A program made the position numbers and the translations under genes. DNA of 64,000 nt, from positions 87,762-151,761 of the forward strand of contig JABCPU010000151.1 of assembly GCA_016800925.1 (NCBI GenBank), given 5' to 3'. The stretch is from Suillus spraguei (lineage: Eukaryota > Basidiomycota > Agaricomycetes > Boletales > Suillaceae). The notes beneath the pieces are model-generated. The model was not told the DNA's origin, searched no databases, and saw only the letters and a list, made by a program, of their open reading frames with translations. Positions 1-10,956 of the stretch are shown here, piece after piece; position 1 is the first letter of the stretch; every line of letters begins with the position of its first letter.

Positions 1-12
1 CAATTCCATCTG

Positions 13-373
13 GTGGCACATTGGCTGGTCACAAACGGAAAAATATCTATGCAAGAAAGAGACCAGTATTTCTGGCAAGGGTTACCTCCTGCCACCCAAC
101 ATGCTATTGACCAACACCTAGAGCTTAGGGACACTAACTATTCCAGAACAGAAGCCACCGACTTTGACAAAGTCCTGACAGCTGGATGTTTCATATTTTT
201 GGATGATGCTTTTGATGCAGATCTTAATGAATCCATCGCTACATGCATTCAATCAATTAGAGAATCCAGGAGCCCGCCTCACACTAGTCAGAGGAAAACA
301 TTCATGCCACTAGAAGACTCAGATGACAAAGAAGAAAGATGGGATGTAAGACGAGAAGTACAGACAAGGCACA
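13..373 (+). pseudogene. Gypsy-1 gag, N-terminal fragment
   Basis: About 120 residues of a basidiomycete Gypsy gag core are readable, with the motif YFWQGLPPATQ near residue 20, typical of the gag proteins of these elements. The reading frame continues upstream of the window and the ATG used here is only the first in the window. At 374 the frame runs into LTR-A, so the last residues of the nominal 153-aa ORF are LTR sequence and not gag. The rest of gag resumes after the LTR at about 1135. Confidence 0.75.
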
Positions 374-1130
374 TGTTAAGACTGTACTCAAAGGGGAAGA
401 GATCCGAAGGGCTTTGGCCTGAGTTCATGCACTGTGCCCCTTTCCCGAGTATTGCCCCTTATTTCAGAGGATAGGTATATGTCCGAAGATCCGGAAGTGG
501 TAGCGTGACAGATCTGGATGTCTGAAGGTAACGGATGTGATGCATGCGAAGGTTATCCGGAATGTGGAGATGATACAAAGAATAAGACTAGTCTTGGAAC
601 GAGTTCCTAACTAGAAAATAACAGAGGTAGACTACTCGAAGGCAGAGTCGGAGATGTAGACTCATAGGAATTTATCCTAAGTCTAGAAAATGACCAGAGC
701 TGAAAGTAACTCAAGTCTGGAGGAACAGATTGAGCAGAATCTAAGATGATATTCGAACTAAGGTTCTACAGAGATTTACAAGTGGTTTATATACTGTAAG
801 TAACTAGCACAGATAATCAACAAGTCCAGGACTGAGGGCTATGTACAATGTATAATGGAAGTCTATTAGTTAATGCACAGCAGATCAGTAAGCACGAGTT
901 GGAAATGAGACACAGGTAATGGATCAATAAGCAGGATGGAAATATACACAGCTGGAATACCGGAGACAGGAGCATTGCCGAAAGGAGGTAGACGCAGACG
1001 TCCACAAGGGAGTTAGAGTGCGAGAAGTAGGGGCTTTTGGATTGGTGGTCTGGGCAGGATCTGTGGACTGGACGGAAGTAGGATCGATCAGATCTGATCA
1101 AATCTGAGATCAGATGTATGGCATATGACA
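374..1130 (+). mobile_element. Solo LTR, family LTR-A, inserted in Gypsy-1 gag
   Basis: Starts TGTTAAGAC and ends ATATGACA, 757 bp. It is closely similar to 62882-63650, which is flanked by a perfect 5-bp duplication and so fixes the LTR ends. No internal retrotransposon sequence is attached. The flanks here (GCACA before, CCGTG after) do not match, so either the duplication has decayed or the copy arose by recombination between two elements. Confidence 0.85.
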
Positions 1131-2280
1131 CCGTGTAGTTTTTGTGCCGCCTCAGTCCTCTCCGGTAGCATCAAACACAAATGAGGTAGAGGACCTCGCA
1201 AGACGGATGCATGGGTTGAACATTGCCGATGTGGCTTATGCTGTCTGTTACACGAACCTTGCGGGTCTACTACCTTTCACAGCCCAAGCATGGCCATCAC
1301 CAAAATCACGCCACTCAATCAGCGCCATATCAGCCCAACTGCCAATGAATTGTCTTCCCCTTCCTCCTCTTCCATCCCCATCCAACCAACAGACAACTTC
1401 TACATGTTACTTTTGTGGTGGACCTCATATGATGCGGGCTTGTTCAATAGCTGGGGATTACCTGCATGCAGGACAAATCATTTGAGACGGACAATATTTC
1501 GCATTCCCAGACAAATCGCGCATACGTCGATATGGTGACAAAACTTTCAAACAAGTAATTGATGCTAGATACGCCAGAACTACGCCATCAACACCTGTTA
1601 CGAACTGGGGTGGCGTCACCAGCGACAGTGAAAAGACACAGCCAGTCTGCTGGGAGTTCTTACAATGTCTAGAAGAGGACAAGGTGAAAGTACAAGGAAC
1701 ACGTTCCGAGTACGATCAAGGGTCTGGCCTCAATGACAAGTCAAGGAGGTTCTGTGAGAATAGAGACTAAGGCTAAGGAGTGCTTAGACTTAGAGACGAT
1801 TCAAGACGACTTAGGTTGGAGACCTAAGCAAAGGAGATTCCAGGTAAAACCCAGTAAGATTAAAGTAAGAAATCTACTACAAGTACAACATGCTTAAATA
1901 GACCAATATATGCGCACGGACCAAGAGAGGCGTGGGAAAGTAAGTGCATATCCAAATAAGGAAGGCAACTATAGTACAAATGCGTTGAGCATATGAGTCA
2001 GAGTTATGTAACGTGAATACAAGTAAGGAGACAGAGAGAAAATGAATAGGGGCACGTACAACTGTAACAACACCTGCCACTGGATCCAATGCTATCCCAA
2101 TAGAAGTACTTCACCGGGATATAACACCCCCACCACCCACAAAAATCCCAACTACCGCCTTTATATCAGAATCCTATTTCCTTCAATGCACTCCTATAGG
2201 AAAGAATCACGCTATGACAGTAGCCGTCGAAGAAGAAGCAGGAGAAGTCCTAGCGATTACTAGGTCAAAAGCGAAAAAAT
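1131..2280 (+). pseudogene. Gypsy-1 gag, C-terminal part with zinc knuckle, split by LTR-B
   Basis: After LTR-A the gag frame resumes with the segment EVEDLARRMHGL and then a CCHC-type knuckle, CYFCGGPHMMRAC, at about 1408-1446. The frame is interrupted by LTR-B at 1596-2069 and resumes at about 2075. It reaches a basic linker (ITRSKAKK, about 2251-2274) that in these elements joins gag to protease. Bridging both LTRs restores one continuous gag, which supports the two insertions being later events. Nucleic-acid binding by the knuckle is family knowledge; the copy cannot make a full protein. Confidence 0.7.
1596..2069 (+). mobile_element. Solo LTR, family LTR-B, with target-site duplication
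   Basis: A 474-bp insertion bounded by TGTTAC and GTAACA (a terminal inverted repeat). It is flanked on both sides by ACACC (1591-1595 and 2070-2074), a perfect 5-bp duplication. Removing it and one ACACC restores the gag frame. A second member on the opposite strand is at 58131-58742. Confidence 0.93.
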
Positions 2281-2460
2281 GCGCAAGAAATTGAGAATGT
2301 AACCCCAGAACAGCACTCACTCCAGCAGACAGTCATTCCTGCACACAAACCCAAGCAAGGCACCCTTATTGAAATACCAAAGACACCAGTATTCAAATAC
2401 AAATCCAAGGCTGCAGCCCCAGACGCCATTCAACGTATTCACAAAAGCATCCTAGACACC

Positions 2461-2937
2461 TTGATTCCTCAACTAACCATTTCAGATTTGCTGGCCATTA
2501 GCCCTGAGTTATGCAAGGAGGTCATAGACCATTGCCACACTCATCGTGTCCCCATAGCCTTGGCATCCATCACTACTGGCACAACACCTGCTACATGCCC
2601 CCCTGTGCAACTCAAGCACTCCACCCCCTTAAGGGAAATCCAGGTCACTCTGAACGGCATGCACTCGGAACTGGCCTTATTGGACAAAGGATCCGAAATA
2701 GTGATTATTTGAGAAGATGTCTGGAAGAAGATGAATGCACTCATCAACCAAAACGCTTGCATGTGCATGCAAACAGCAAATGGATGATTGCAGGAAATGG
2801 CAGGTTGCTTGGAAATGCTGGAGATAGAGGTCAACGGCATCAAGAGTTGGGTGCATGCTTATGTTGTGCCAGATGCTCCCTACTCTTAGGACGCCCCTGG
2901 CAAAAGCTAGTTCACTTGTCCAAGTGTGAAGACACGG
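2461..2937 (+). pseudogene. Gypsy-1 aspartic protease region, broken
   Basis: Contains the retropepsin-like region with LALLDKGSEIVII; the expected D-[ST]-G catalytic triad reads D-K-G-S. The frame then meets TGA at about 2710, where related elements have an Arg codon. After a later TAG and a frameshift the C-terminal motif LLLGRPWQKLV is readable to about 2930. The segment ends exactly where the LTR-C insertion begins at 2938. The region is a decayed polyprotein part and not a gene. Confidence 0.7.
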
Positions 2938-3122
2938 TGTCTTGCTACTTAAGGGTCTTATATAGAACACATATAAAGTGACAACACAACTGTACAGGGA
3001 TAAGACTTCTTGCCAGTCCTTAAGTACACGGTCTCCGACTTTTCTACTTTGTGGTAGATAGTGTGCTGAGTTCTTGGGTGGGTATCTTTCAATGGTCTTT
3101 CTCTTGAAGATCTGTGTGAAAG

Positions 3123-4494
3123 TGTTACAACCATGCAAAACTGGGGCTACTAAGAAGTCCTGGTCTTACATGGGGTTGTACCGGAGGGACGGAAAGTCAA
3201 AGGGGCTTGGCCTCAGCTCATACGCTGTGCCCCTTACCCGAGTATGTGCCCTTAATTTCGGATGAAGTCCAAGGGGGAGTTATAGTGAAGTCCAGATGGA
3301 GTCCGTATGAACTCTGTAGGACAGGATAGCTTGATAGAGCTCCGAAGGACTTCCAGATGAGCATGGGAACGCGCCGGAACTATTTCCGGATGGTAGGGAG
3401 TAATGGTAAGACTACTGGAACTAGTTCCAAGTAGAATGGATGAAGGATGGACTCCTGGACAACGTCCAGGGCAGGATAGGAGCAAAGCTCCGGAGGGAAA
3501 GATGATCCATAGATGTCGGAGGATAGGATAGGATAGATCCGGAGGACCAGGGGTCCGAAGGTCCGGAGCTTGGAGGAGCGGAAGAACGGAAGAGCAGAAG
3601 AGCGGATGATTGGATGATTGGATGAGCGTAGCTCTATGGATCTTAGGGGAGGTGTTAACTACTAGAGAGGAGTAGGTCCGGATATGGTGTAGAGGTAGTA
3701 TAGACTACTCCAGATGAGGTCTGGAATAGAAACAGACAGGATAAGACTACCACAGGTAGAGTCGGAGGTGAATTGGATGAGAGACAGGAAATGGACGAAG
3801 TCCGAAAAGGATATAGGACGAAGGATCAAGGCTCCGGCCTAGGGAATGATCCCATAGGTCTGAGTCAGAAGCTTACAAGGGCTGGAGCCCAAGTGTGGGA
3901 ATGGAAATGTATTTATATAGACATGGTAACAAGATACAGAAGTCAAAGGGATATACAGAGGTAGGAAAGCAATGATCAGATTGAGGTCTGCAGGAGTTGT
4001 ACTACAAGTTTATATACTGTAGGTAGCATGCCGGAAGGCAAGTAAGGATAGTCTGAGGCTATGTTTGAGGCATTGCAGAACACAAGGCTATGAACTCGGA
4101 AATAAGACTTGTATGAAATATCTTATCAAGACGGAAGTCAAGATATCCAAAAGCCAGAGGTGCAGAGATAACCGAAAGCCGGACACAGGTTTTAACCTAA
4201 AAGGAGTAACACGCAGGTGCGTGGGAATAGTTTCGGATATGAGCATGGATCAGATATGGACACGGATCAGATATGGACACGGATCGGATATGGACACTGA
4301 TCGGATATGGACATGGATCAGATATGAACACGGATTGAATGGGTGGATCAGATCGGATGGATGGACTGAGTCGGATATGGATTGGAGTGGATGGGTGGAT
4401 TGGATATGTGAGCTGGATTGGATGGGTGGACTAGGATGTATGGATTGGGTGTCCGGATGTCCATGGATCGGACCTGAATGTACGGTATATGACA
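3123..4494 (+). mobile_element. Solo LTR, family LTR-D, short-minisatellite version
   Basis: Starts TGTTACAACCATGC and ends GGTATATGACA, 1372 bp, flanked by GAAAG on both sides (3118-3122 and 4495-4499). Other members are at 48687-49940 (minus) and 59740-61461 (plus). This copy has only a few degenerate units of the GGAGCGGA-type minisatellite (about 3570-3605). Near its 3' end it has a 17-bp tandem repeat built on GGATCAGATATGGACAC (about 4240-4340). Confidence 0.93.
4236..4345 (+). repeat. 17-bp tandem repeat inside LTR-D
   Basis: About six imperfect copies of GGATCAGATATGGACAC. The same motif occurs in the LTR-D copy at about 61265-61335, so it is a property of the LTR and not of the locus. 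Confidence 0.8.
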
Positions 4495-5328
4495 GAAAGT
4501 GTTGAGTTTGAGATCTGAAGTAGTGTTGTATAGTAGGTATGTTTCAACTTTGTCGTGTTCTCTGAGTGTGTGTCTCCTCTTCCTTTGAAAGAGAGTCTTT
4601 AGATCTGTGTATGTAAAGCTTAGTCTGAGAGCTGTTAGATATTATATAGTCAACCCCTGTAAGGTAGTATATAATGCAGAGTAGATATAGATTTCTTAGT
4701 CTTACTTCAAGGCTAGTATGCCTGCACTTTCAATTCTTATGGTTCTCACACAGTTGGAGACAAGAGTGTAAAGTGGGAAGCTGTTATTACAGGTAAAAAT
4801 GGGCTCCTTATATACCTTTTGGAGGCCCTGCTTACTAAGCATGATTCTACACATAGATTGATAAGAAACCTTCCTATTTAGTGTGTTGAGTCAGCTTATT
4901 TTACTAAGTACATTATAAATACAGTGAATTCTTACAAAGCATGACAAAAGGCTGTTGAGTCATCTCAGGGATTGGTCATGCAAAAACTGACAAACCAAGC
5001 CTTTTGGGTGAGCTTTCTCATCCTTTTTACTAAGTAGATTACAAATCAAGTTCAAATCTTACAAAGATCTTACAAAGCATGATAAATCATGACAAAACAT
5101 GATGAGTCAAGTCTGAAAGTCTTATAAATCATCAAATTTGAGAATAGAAAGTTCTGGAATAAAATGAAAGGAGATAGAATATGAAGGAACTAAATTGAAG
5201 TAAAAATATAGAAGACAATCAAAGTGTGAGCAAAAATATAGGACAGCCTAGAGATATGCACTGTTGGATCTTTCCTATCACTCTTTCTTATATACAATCT
5301 TTGTATGAATCTCATACCATGTATGACA

Positions 5329-6433
5329 GCGGATGAGGTATACATTACCATTCAGGATCCACTGGACAGCTCAAAGATCCGGACAATAGCAACATCCCCC
5401 CTCCCCTGGCTGCATCCATCTCTCACCTTGACAGCAGCAGCCCTCTCCATTATTCATGATCCAAACAGCTCAACTGATATATATCACGTGATAGCCCCAA
5501 TGAGCTCGACGCATGTATCTAACAATGCTGTGACATCCTGTGCTGTTGAGATCCACCACAGAATCCTGCCAACAAGCTCAACTGATATATATTACACGAC
5601 CATCCCAACATGCTCAACCCATAGGCCTAACAATGCTGCAACATCTTGCTCTGTCATCCTGCCAACAAGCTCAACTGATATATACTGTTCCATCCTACCA
5701 ACAAGCTCAACTGATATATATCATGCGATCAAGCCAACAAGCCCAACTGATATATATACTGCTCCAATCCCCATATCACGCCTCTCCTTTACCTCCTTCA
5801 CCAAATTTCTTCTCCAAGAACAGTTCCAAATCGACCCAGTCTGCCGCACCTTGTCTTATAAAAAGGTTGCCAACAAGGTCAGGCCTGTAGCTACAATGAT
5901 TCCAGCACATGCACGCATCATCCGCTGTTTCCCTGAAGACCCCCTTTCCTCACTTTCTCTCTTGCAAACTGAACCTCCTGAATTCACGCCGGGCACACAA
6001 CACACACAGGAATGAATGAATGAACTTGGAGTCTTCCAAACTGACTTCCTCCTGCCAGAAGAACACAAATTAGCTGCACTTGTACTCATGAACAATGAGC
6101 TTGCCTTAGCGTGGGATGAAACTGAGAAAGGACGTTTTTGTGACGACTACTTCCCTTTTGTGATAATCCCAACAATCAAGCACACACCTTGGGTACACCG
6201 ACAACCTCCCATTCCCCCCAGAATCAAAAATGAAGTCATCAAAGTCATCAAGGCAAAAATAGCATCCGGTGTCTATGAAGCGTTGAACTCCTCGTACCAA
6301 TCTCATTGGTTCTGCATGGTGAAGAAGAATGGAGCCATATGTATTGTTCATGACTTACAGCAGCTCAACTCAATTACCATCAAAGACACCACTACCATGC
6401 CTTATGTGGAACTTTTTGCAGAACAAAGTGCAG
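5329..6433 (+). pseudogene. Gypsy-1 pol: low-complexity linker plus N-terminal reverse transcriptase
   Basis: The first half encodes a repetitive Ser/Thr-rich stretch built on a 24-bp-like unit (SSTDIY repeats, about 5460-5760). The second half is recognisable RT leader: FTPGTQHTQE, then ALAWDETEKGRF, VIIPTIKHTPWV and IASGVYEALNSSYQSHWFC. These are typical of the N-terminal RT region of basidiomycete Gypsy elements. A TGA at about 6013 interrupts the frame. The RT is cut by LTR-E at 6434 and resumes at 7498. Confidence 0.8.
5460..5765 (+). repeat. Degenerate tandem repeat in pol linker
   Basis: Recurring block CCAACAAGCTCAACTGATAT at about 5570, 5660, 5698 and 5732, with a related copy near 5463. 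It is coding in the pol frame, so it is an expanded linker and not intergenic satellite. Confidence 0.7.
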
Positions 6434-7497
6434 TGTAAAGATACAACCTAGCTTGGGCTGTAGATAAACCACTGCCTAAACTAGTATGTGAGTCTTGCAC
6501 TCCGTCTAGTCTGCTTCACTTGTAAGAACAAGAGTGTTCGACCCTAAAGGGGGATGCCTATTTAGTATGGTCAAGTTTGAGTCTAACTTATTTGCGAAAC
6601 AAGCATCTGAGTCAGCGGTAAGTTGCTGCGGTCAGCGATGATACCGCCGGAACCAGCATCATGCGCTGCAGTGCTACCGTCGTCGAGATAAGGTCAGTAA
6701 CAGTTGCGTCTAGCGAGCGATGTCGGGTGGTGGTCTCAGCAGTAGTGGTAGGGTTGCGAGCGGTGCAAAGAAACAGTAAAGAAGTCCGCAGTACTTTCAG
6801 CGGTAAAGTAGCGGAGCATGAGAAGTTTAGTCAAAAGTAACAATTGGAAGTCCAGCGGTAACGGAGAACGAGCGTGATGTATTAACAAGCGATAAGGGAA
6901 CTTTAAAGACTATGTCCACTACTGGGTTGATCCAGAGCTAGACAATAATCCTGACCTATAGTACGTGCAATGGTGTAAAATCAGGTGCTCTATCGTGTGG
7001 GGTACGCGGTGCTTATATCCTAATTCGTATGTACTCGGAATACTCTAGGCGAGATCAGTAGCGCTGGAGTGTAGTAACCGCTGTAAGTAAACATAGCGCA
7101 AGGCACTGCGGCACGAGGCAACATGTAATAATGCTTGCCGTGGAATCAGTGATAACAAACAGGAAATAAACTACGCACCAAATGGAGCTATGCGGATGCG
7201 GCAAGGACATGGGAGGACATCAGTTTGTGGAATGTGGTGCAGCAGTCGGTACGGTGTGCGGTAAGCGTGGGATGCCACTGGTACTGCTAAAGGGGTAAGA
7301 AGGCCATGGACTAGTGGTAACTCCTGTAGACGTGAGACGAGTGTCAAAATATGGGGTTTTAAGCCCAGCGCCAATATGTTCATTACACTGGTACTGCTAA
7401 AGGGGTAAGACAGCCATGGACAAGTGGTAACTCCTGTAGACGTGAGATGAGTGTCAAAATATGGGGTTTTAAGCCCAGCGCCAATATGTTCATTACA
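6434..7497 (+). mobile_element. Solo LTR, family LTR-E, with internal 110-bp duplication
   Basis: Starts TGTAAAGATACAACC and ends GTTCATTACA, 1064 bp. It is flanked by GCAG (6430-6433) and GCGG (7498-7501), read as a 4-bp duplication with one CpG decay. Excision restores the RT reading. Its last part is duplicated in tandem (7276-7385 and 7386-7497, period 110 bp). Other members are at 58770-62402 (minus) and 59357-62039 (plus). Confidence 0.9.
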
Positions 7498-9685
7498 GCG
7501 GGACACTCAATTTACTCCATGATGAATCTCTTTGTCTGATTTGACCATCGGGCCTTGGCTGAAGAATCACACGACATCACCACATTCCAGACTCCTCTTG
7601 GTACCTTTTGACCCACCATCTTGCCTCAAGAATGGACCAATTCACCAGCTGTATTTCAGAATGACATCACTTTCATTTTACAAGTGGAGATGGAGATAGC
7701 CCCAAATTTTCAAGATGATGTTAATGTACTTGGGACACTCACTATGAGTTACCAGATAGGTCTCACAAAAGAATTCCTGAAAATGCAGGCATCCGCAGGT
7801 TCGTTTGGGAACATTGTCAAGACGCCAATCATGTTCTACATCGACTCAAGCATGTGGGAGCTACAGTATCAGCCAAAAAGCTTTTTCTTGTGGTTCAAAG
7901 GTTCTCATAGTTGGACAGCTTTGTACTTATGAAGGTCACGTTCCAGATCAGTTGAAAGTCGCCAAAATCATGCATTGGCCGCCCTGCACCTCAAAAATGG
8001 AAGTTTGCAGGTTTTTAGGGACTGGAGGTACCATCCACACATGGATCAAAGACTATGCAGCCATCAGCCGACCTCTCATGCACCTTATGCACAGAGACAC
8101 TCCATTTGAATGGACTGCCAAGGCACAAAATGCGATGGACAAACTCAAGATTGCAGTCATTAAGTCACCCGCCATCAGCCCTATCGACTACACTTCTCCA
8201 GATGAGGTCGTTCTCGCGGTCGACTCCTTGTATATCGCATGCAGCTGGATTCTTTCACAAACTCGAGGTAGTAAACGTTATCCCTCTCCTTTTGGCTCCA
8301 TCATGTGGAATAAGCAAGAGTCTCATTATTCCCAAGCAAAATTAGAGCTATATGGTCTTTTCTGCGCCCTCAAAGCCACAAAAGTTTGGACTATCTGCAT
8401 CAAAATGTTCACTGTCAAAGTCGATACTAAATATATCAAAGGCATGATTAGTAATCCCAACATCCAGCCTAATGCCACAATGAACCAATGGATAGCCGGC
8501 ATCTCCCTCTTTCATTTTGCACTACAACACATACCTGGGACTAGGCACGCTGGCCCTGATGGATTGTCTCAACGACGACAAGCCCCAGAAGACGATGATG
8601 AAGATCTTGACACAATGGAAGACATGGAAGAATGGCTTGATGAAGTGTTGGGATGTGGGTTATGGAGAGCTAAGGAAGTAGACGATGAGTGGATGTCTCA
8701 GATGACCAATAGCAGGCTGGTACTTATGACCTCAGAGCTCAAACCCTCCCTTCAAGATGGCCCTCCCACAGACGATACCTCTACGTGCCTTGACAATGAG
8801 TTACTTGCCATTTACACATATCTCAAAATGTTCTCTTTCCCCTCCACCATTCTCGCCAAAAATCATGCTCGCCTGGCAAAACGCGTGCATTGGTTTTTTG
8901 TTCGTGATGATCGTCTATGGCACAAGGACCAAGCAGGACTCCACCAGCTTGTCATTTTTCGTATCGATCGTCTATGTATCTTGGGCAAGGCCCATGACTC
9001 GCTCAGTCACAAGGGCTTTTACGCCACCTGTCATACCATTGCCGACCGTTTTTGGTGGCCTTCGCTTGACAAGGATCTCACTTGGTATCTTAAAACATGC
9101 CATCAATGTCAAATCTGTTCTGTTCAAAAGGTCATCCTCCTGCCTACCATTTCTGTACCTTCCAAGCTCTTCCACAAAGTATTCACCGACTCTATGTACA
9201 TGCCAACATCACACGGTTTCACATACATCATCCAGGCGCATTGTTCCTTGTCTAACTGGCCGGAATTCAGAATGTTGAGGAAGGGAACCAGGCACACCTT
9301 GGGTGCATTCCTCTTTGAGGAAATCCTGTGCAGATGGGGAGGAGTTGAAGAGATTTTTACCAACAATGGTATGCCTTTCATTGCAGCTTTAGATTGGTTG
9401 TCAGAAAAATATGGAATCCAACACATTCGTATCTCAGCATACAACTCAAAGGCAAATGGAGTCGTCGAAAGATCACACCATATGATCCAGGATTTGCTCG
9501 TTAAAGCTTGTAACGGTGACATCACTAAATGGCCTGCCCTCGCTCATCATGTCTTCTGGGCCAATTGCATCACAATGTGCAAGTCAACAGGTCACACTCT
9601 GTTCTTCCTAGCTCATGGTACCAAACCTCTCCTACCTCTAGACATTGTTGAAGCCACCTTTCTCCTTCCTGATATCCAAGCATGA
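7498..9685 (+). pseudogene. Gypsy-1 RT (C-terminal part), RNase H and integrase core
   Basis: RT resumes with TTFQTPLGTF and the catalytic box as FQDDV, where related elements have Y-x-D-D. RNase H and the connection lie around 8170-8600. Integrase follows with an HHCC-like finger (H at about 8991 and 9027, CHQCQIC at 9098) and the DDE core. The core retains D in FTDSMYMP (about 9185) and E in NGVVERSHH (about 9456-9480), but the second acidic residue reads N in FTNNGMPF (about 9354-9377). TGA codons at about 7540 and 7610 and a frame change near 7930 break the frame. Integration activity is therefore lost. Confidence 0.85.
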
Positions 9686-10200
9686 CTCTCTACCCCCGAT
9701 CTATTAGCAGCCAGAGCTCTCCAATTATACAAGCAGGATGAAGACTTAGCTACTGCTCACCAGTGTCTGATTAACAGCCACTTCGCATCCATCAAAGAAT
9801 TCACACGACAATTCACGAACACCATCCATGACTATGCATTCAAGCCCGGGGATTTAGTCTTAGTCCTCAACAAGAAAATCAAGGTGTCCTCAAATGCTAA
9901 ATGCAAACCACAATACTTTGGACCAATGATCGTTGTTTCGCACTCCCAAGGCAGCTCTTATTGTCTGGCCGAAATTGATGGTTCTGTCTCCAAATTGACG
10001 TTTGCAGCTTTTCGGGTCGTTCCTTACCACCCTCAATCTCACACCTCCTTAGAGGTCACACAGTTCATCCACCCTCAGTCGCTCACAGGTTTGGGAGACA
10101 ATTCAACCAGATACATTGGCCCTTTTCTTTCATTTCTTTCCTTTTCTTTCTTGTTTTTCTCTTCAATAGTTGGAAGATTGACCAGGGACAGTCAATATTC
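9686..10200 (+). pseudogene. Gypsy-1 integrase C-terminal region
   Basis: The integrase frame hits TGA at 9683-9685 and continues in the same frame. Readable motifs are FKPGDLVLVLNKKIK (about 9841-9885) and YFGPMIVVSHSQGSSYCLAE, the typical GPY/F-like end of Gypsy integrases. It ends before the purine-rich tract GTGGGTGGGTGG at 10204-10215. No chromodomain is evident here. Confidence 0.75.
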
Positions 10201-10215
10201 AAAGTGGGTGGGTGG

Positions 10216-10956
10216 TGTAAGGATCGTGTATCCTTTACTCACTGACTAACATTCAAAAATGAACATGTCTGAACCACAAGGTACCGATGTCATCCATGTG
10301 ACTCATCAATGTGAAGAAAGAGTGACTCTTTGCATCTGAGTCACACGGATACATCCCTTCTTTACCTTATTACCACACTGCCATCTTCAAACCACATGCT
10401 TCCAGTCCCTATTACTATATAACTCATTATCTCTGTCTACATTCAGTCCTCTTCCCTCATTACTGACACTATTTTCCTCGCCACTGTCAAAAACTGCGCA
10501 CTCGATCTTCCAGCCCTCTTTATTTTCTGTGGTGTGCTCAGGATGAAACCTCATCATTTCCATATATCTAGCTCATGTATACTCTGGTATCTACAGCAAA
10601 TTTTACCTTAGAAGATTCCCACTCAAAAAGCACCTTAGAAAAAGTCCTTGAGACGTCCTGTTCTGTCACCTGCCTCAAAAGCCTAGTCTTGAGCACGCTT
10701 ATCACTAACAATCTGTTCCTATCTGTAATTGCTCATCTTACTTCCCTAAAAATCTCCATCGTTTAATTAACAATTCCCTATTGAATTCACCGCTAGCCTT
10801 ACAACAGCTAGTTTTCGCTGTAGTTTTCTTTAGTTCAAACCTCTTGTATCTACATAGTAGCAATCCAAGACGTCCTTGCTCCTCTCTCTTCTTGTGATAA
10901 CCTTAGTTTGAGTCCTAGTCTCTGCCCTTGCATTAATTCATTTGTGGGTTGTAACA
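10216..10956 (+). mobile_element. 3' LTR of Gypsy-1
   Basis: Starts TGTAAGGATCGTG directly after a purine-rich tract and ends GGGTTGTAACA, 741 bp. Its last about 150 bp resemble, on the opposite strand, the solo LTR at 55531-56005, so that LTR belongs to the same or a sister family. Immediately downstream, sequence switches to a hAT transposase exon on the minus strand. Confidence 0.85.

Larger units (their letters stand above)
2938..5328 (+). mobile_element. LTR-like insertion, family LTR-C, with LTR-D nested inside
   Basis: Bounded by TGTCTTGC and TATGACA and flanked by ACGG (2934-2937) and GCGG (5329-5332), which I read as a 4-bp duplication with one CpG-to-CpA change. Removing it joins the protease fragment to the pol fragment in the expected order. 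Net of the nested LTR-D and its duplication it is about 1.0 kb with no coding sequence. Its family and its solo-LTR nature are inferred from the TG...CA ends only. Confidence 0.65.
1..10956 (+). mobile_element. Ty3/Gypsy retrotransposon Gypsy-1, 5'-truncated by window edge, heavily decayed
   Basis: Gag, protease, reverse transcriptase, RNase H and integrase fragments run in this order on the plus strand and are followed by a purine-rich tract (10201-10215) and a 741-bp LTR (10216-10956). The 5' LTR lies outside the window. The coding part is interrupted by LTR insertions at 374-1130, 1596-2069, 2938-5328 (itself carrying 3123-4494) and 6434-7497. Several stops and frameshifts are present, so the copy is dead. 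The 3' LTR abuts a hAT transposase exon at 10957, showing that Gypsy-1 landed inside that gene. Order gag-PR-RT-RH-IN is the Ty3/Gypsy order; the family assignment is by protein motifs I can read. Confidence 0.9.

Noticed and set aside
374..1130. Reading the first LTR-A as the 5' LTR of a complete element with the copy at 62882
   Set aside because: The two are 62 kb apart with unrelated elements and genes between them, and the second has its own perfect target duplication.
4236..4345. Regular short repeats that could suggest a CRISPR-like array
   Set aside because: 17-bp imperfect tandem units without spacers, also present in another LTR-D copy; eukaryotic context.
5460..5765. Satellite array or centromeric repeat
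   Set aside because: The repeat is in frame with Gypsy-1 pol and has only a handful of units, so it is a polyprotein linker.
7171..7506. Minus-strand 111-codon ORF with an internal repeat
   Set aside because: Lies entirely within LTR-E and its repeat is the 110-bp LTR duplication.
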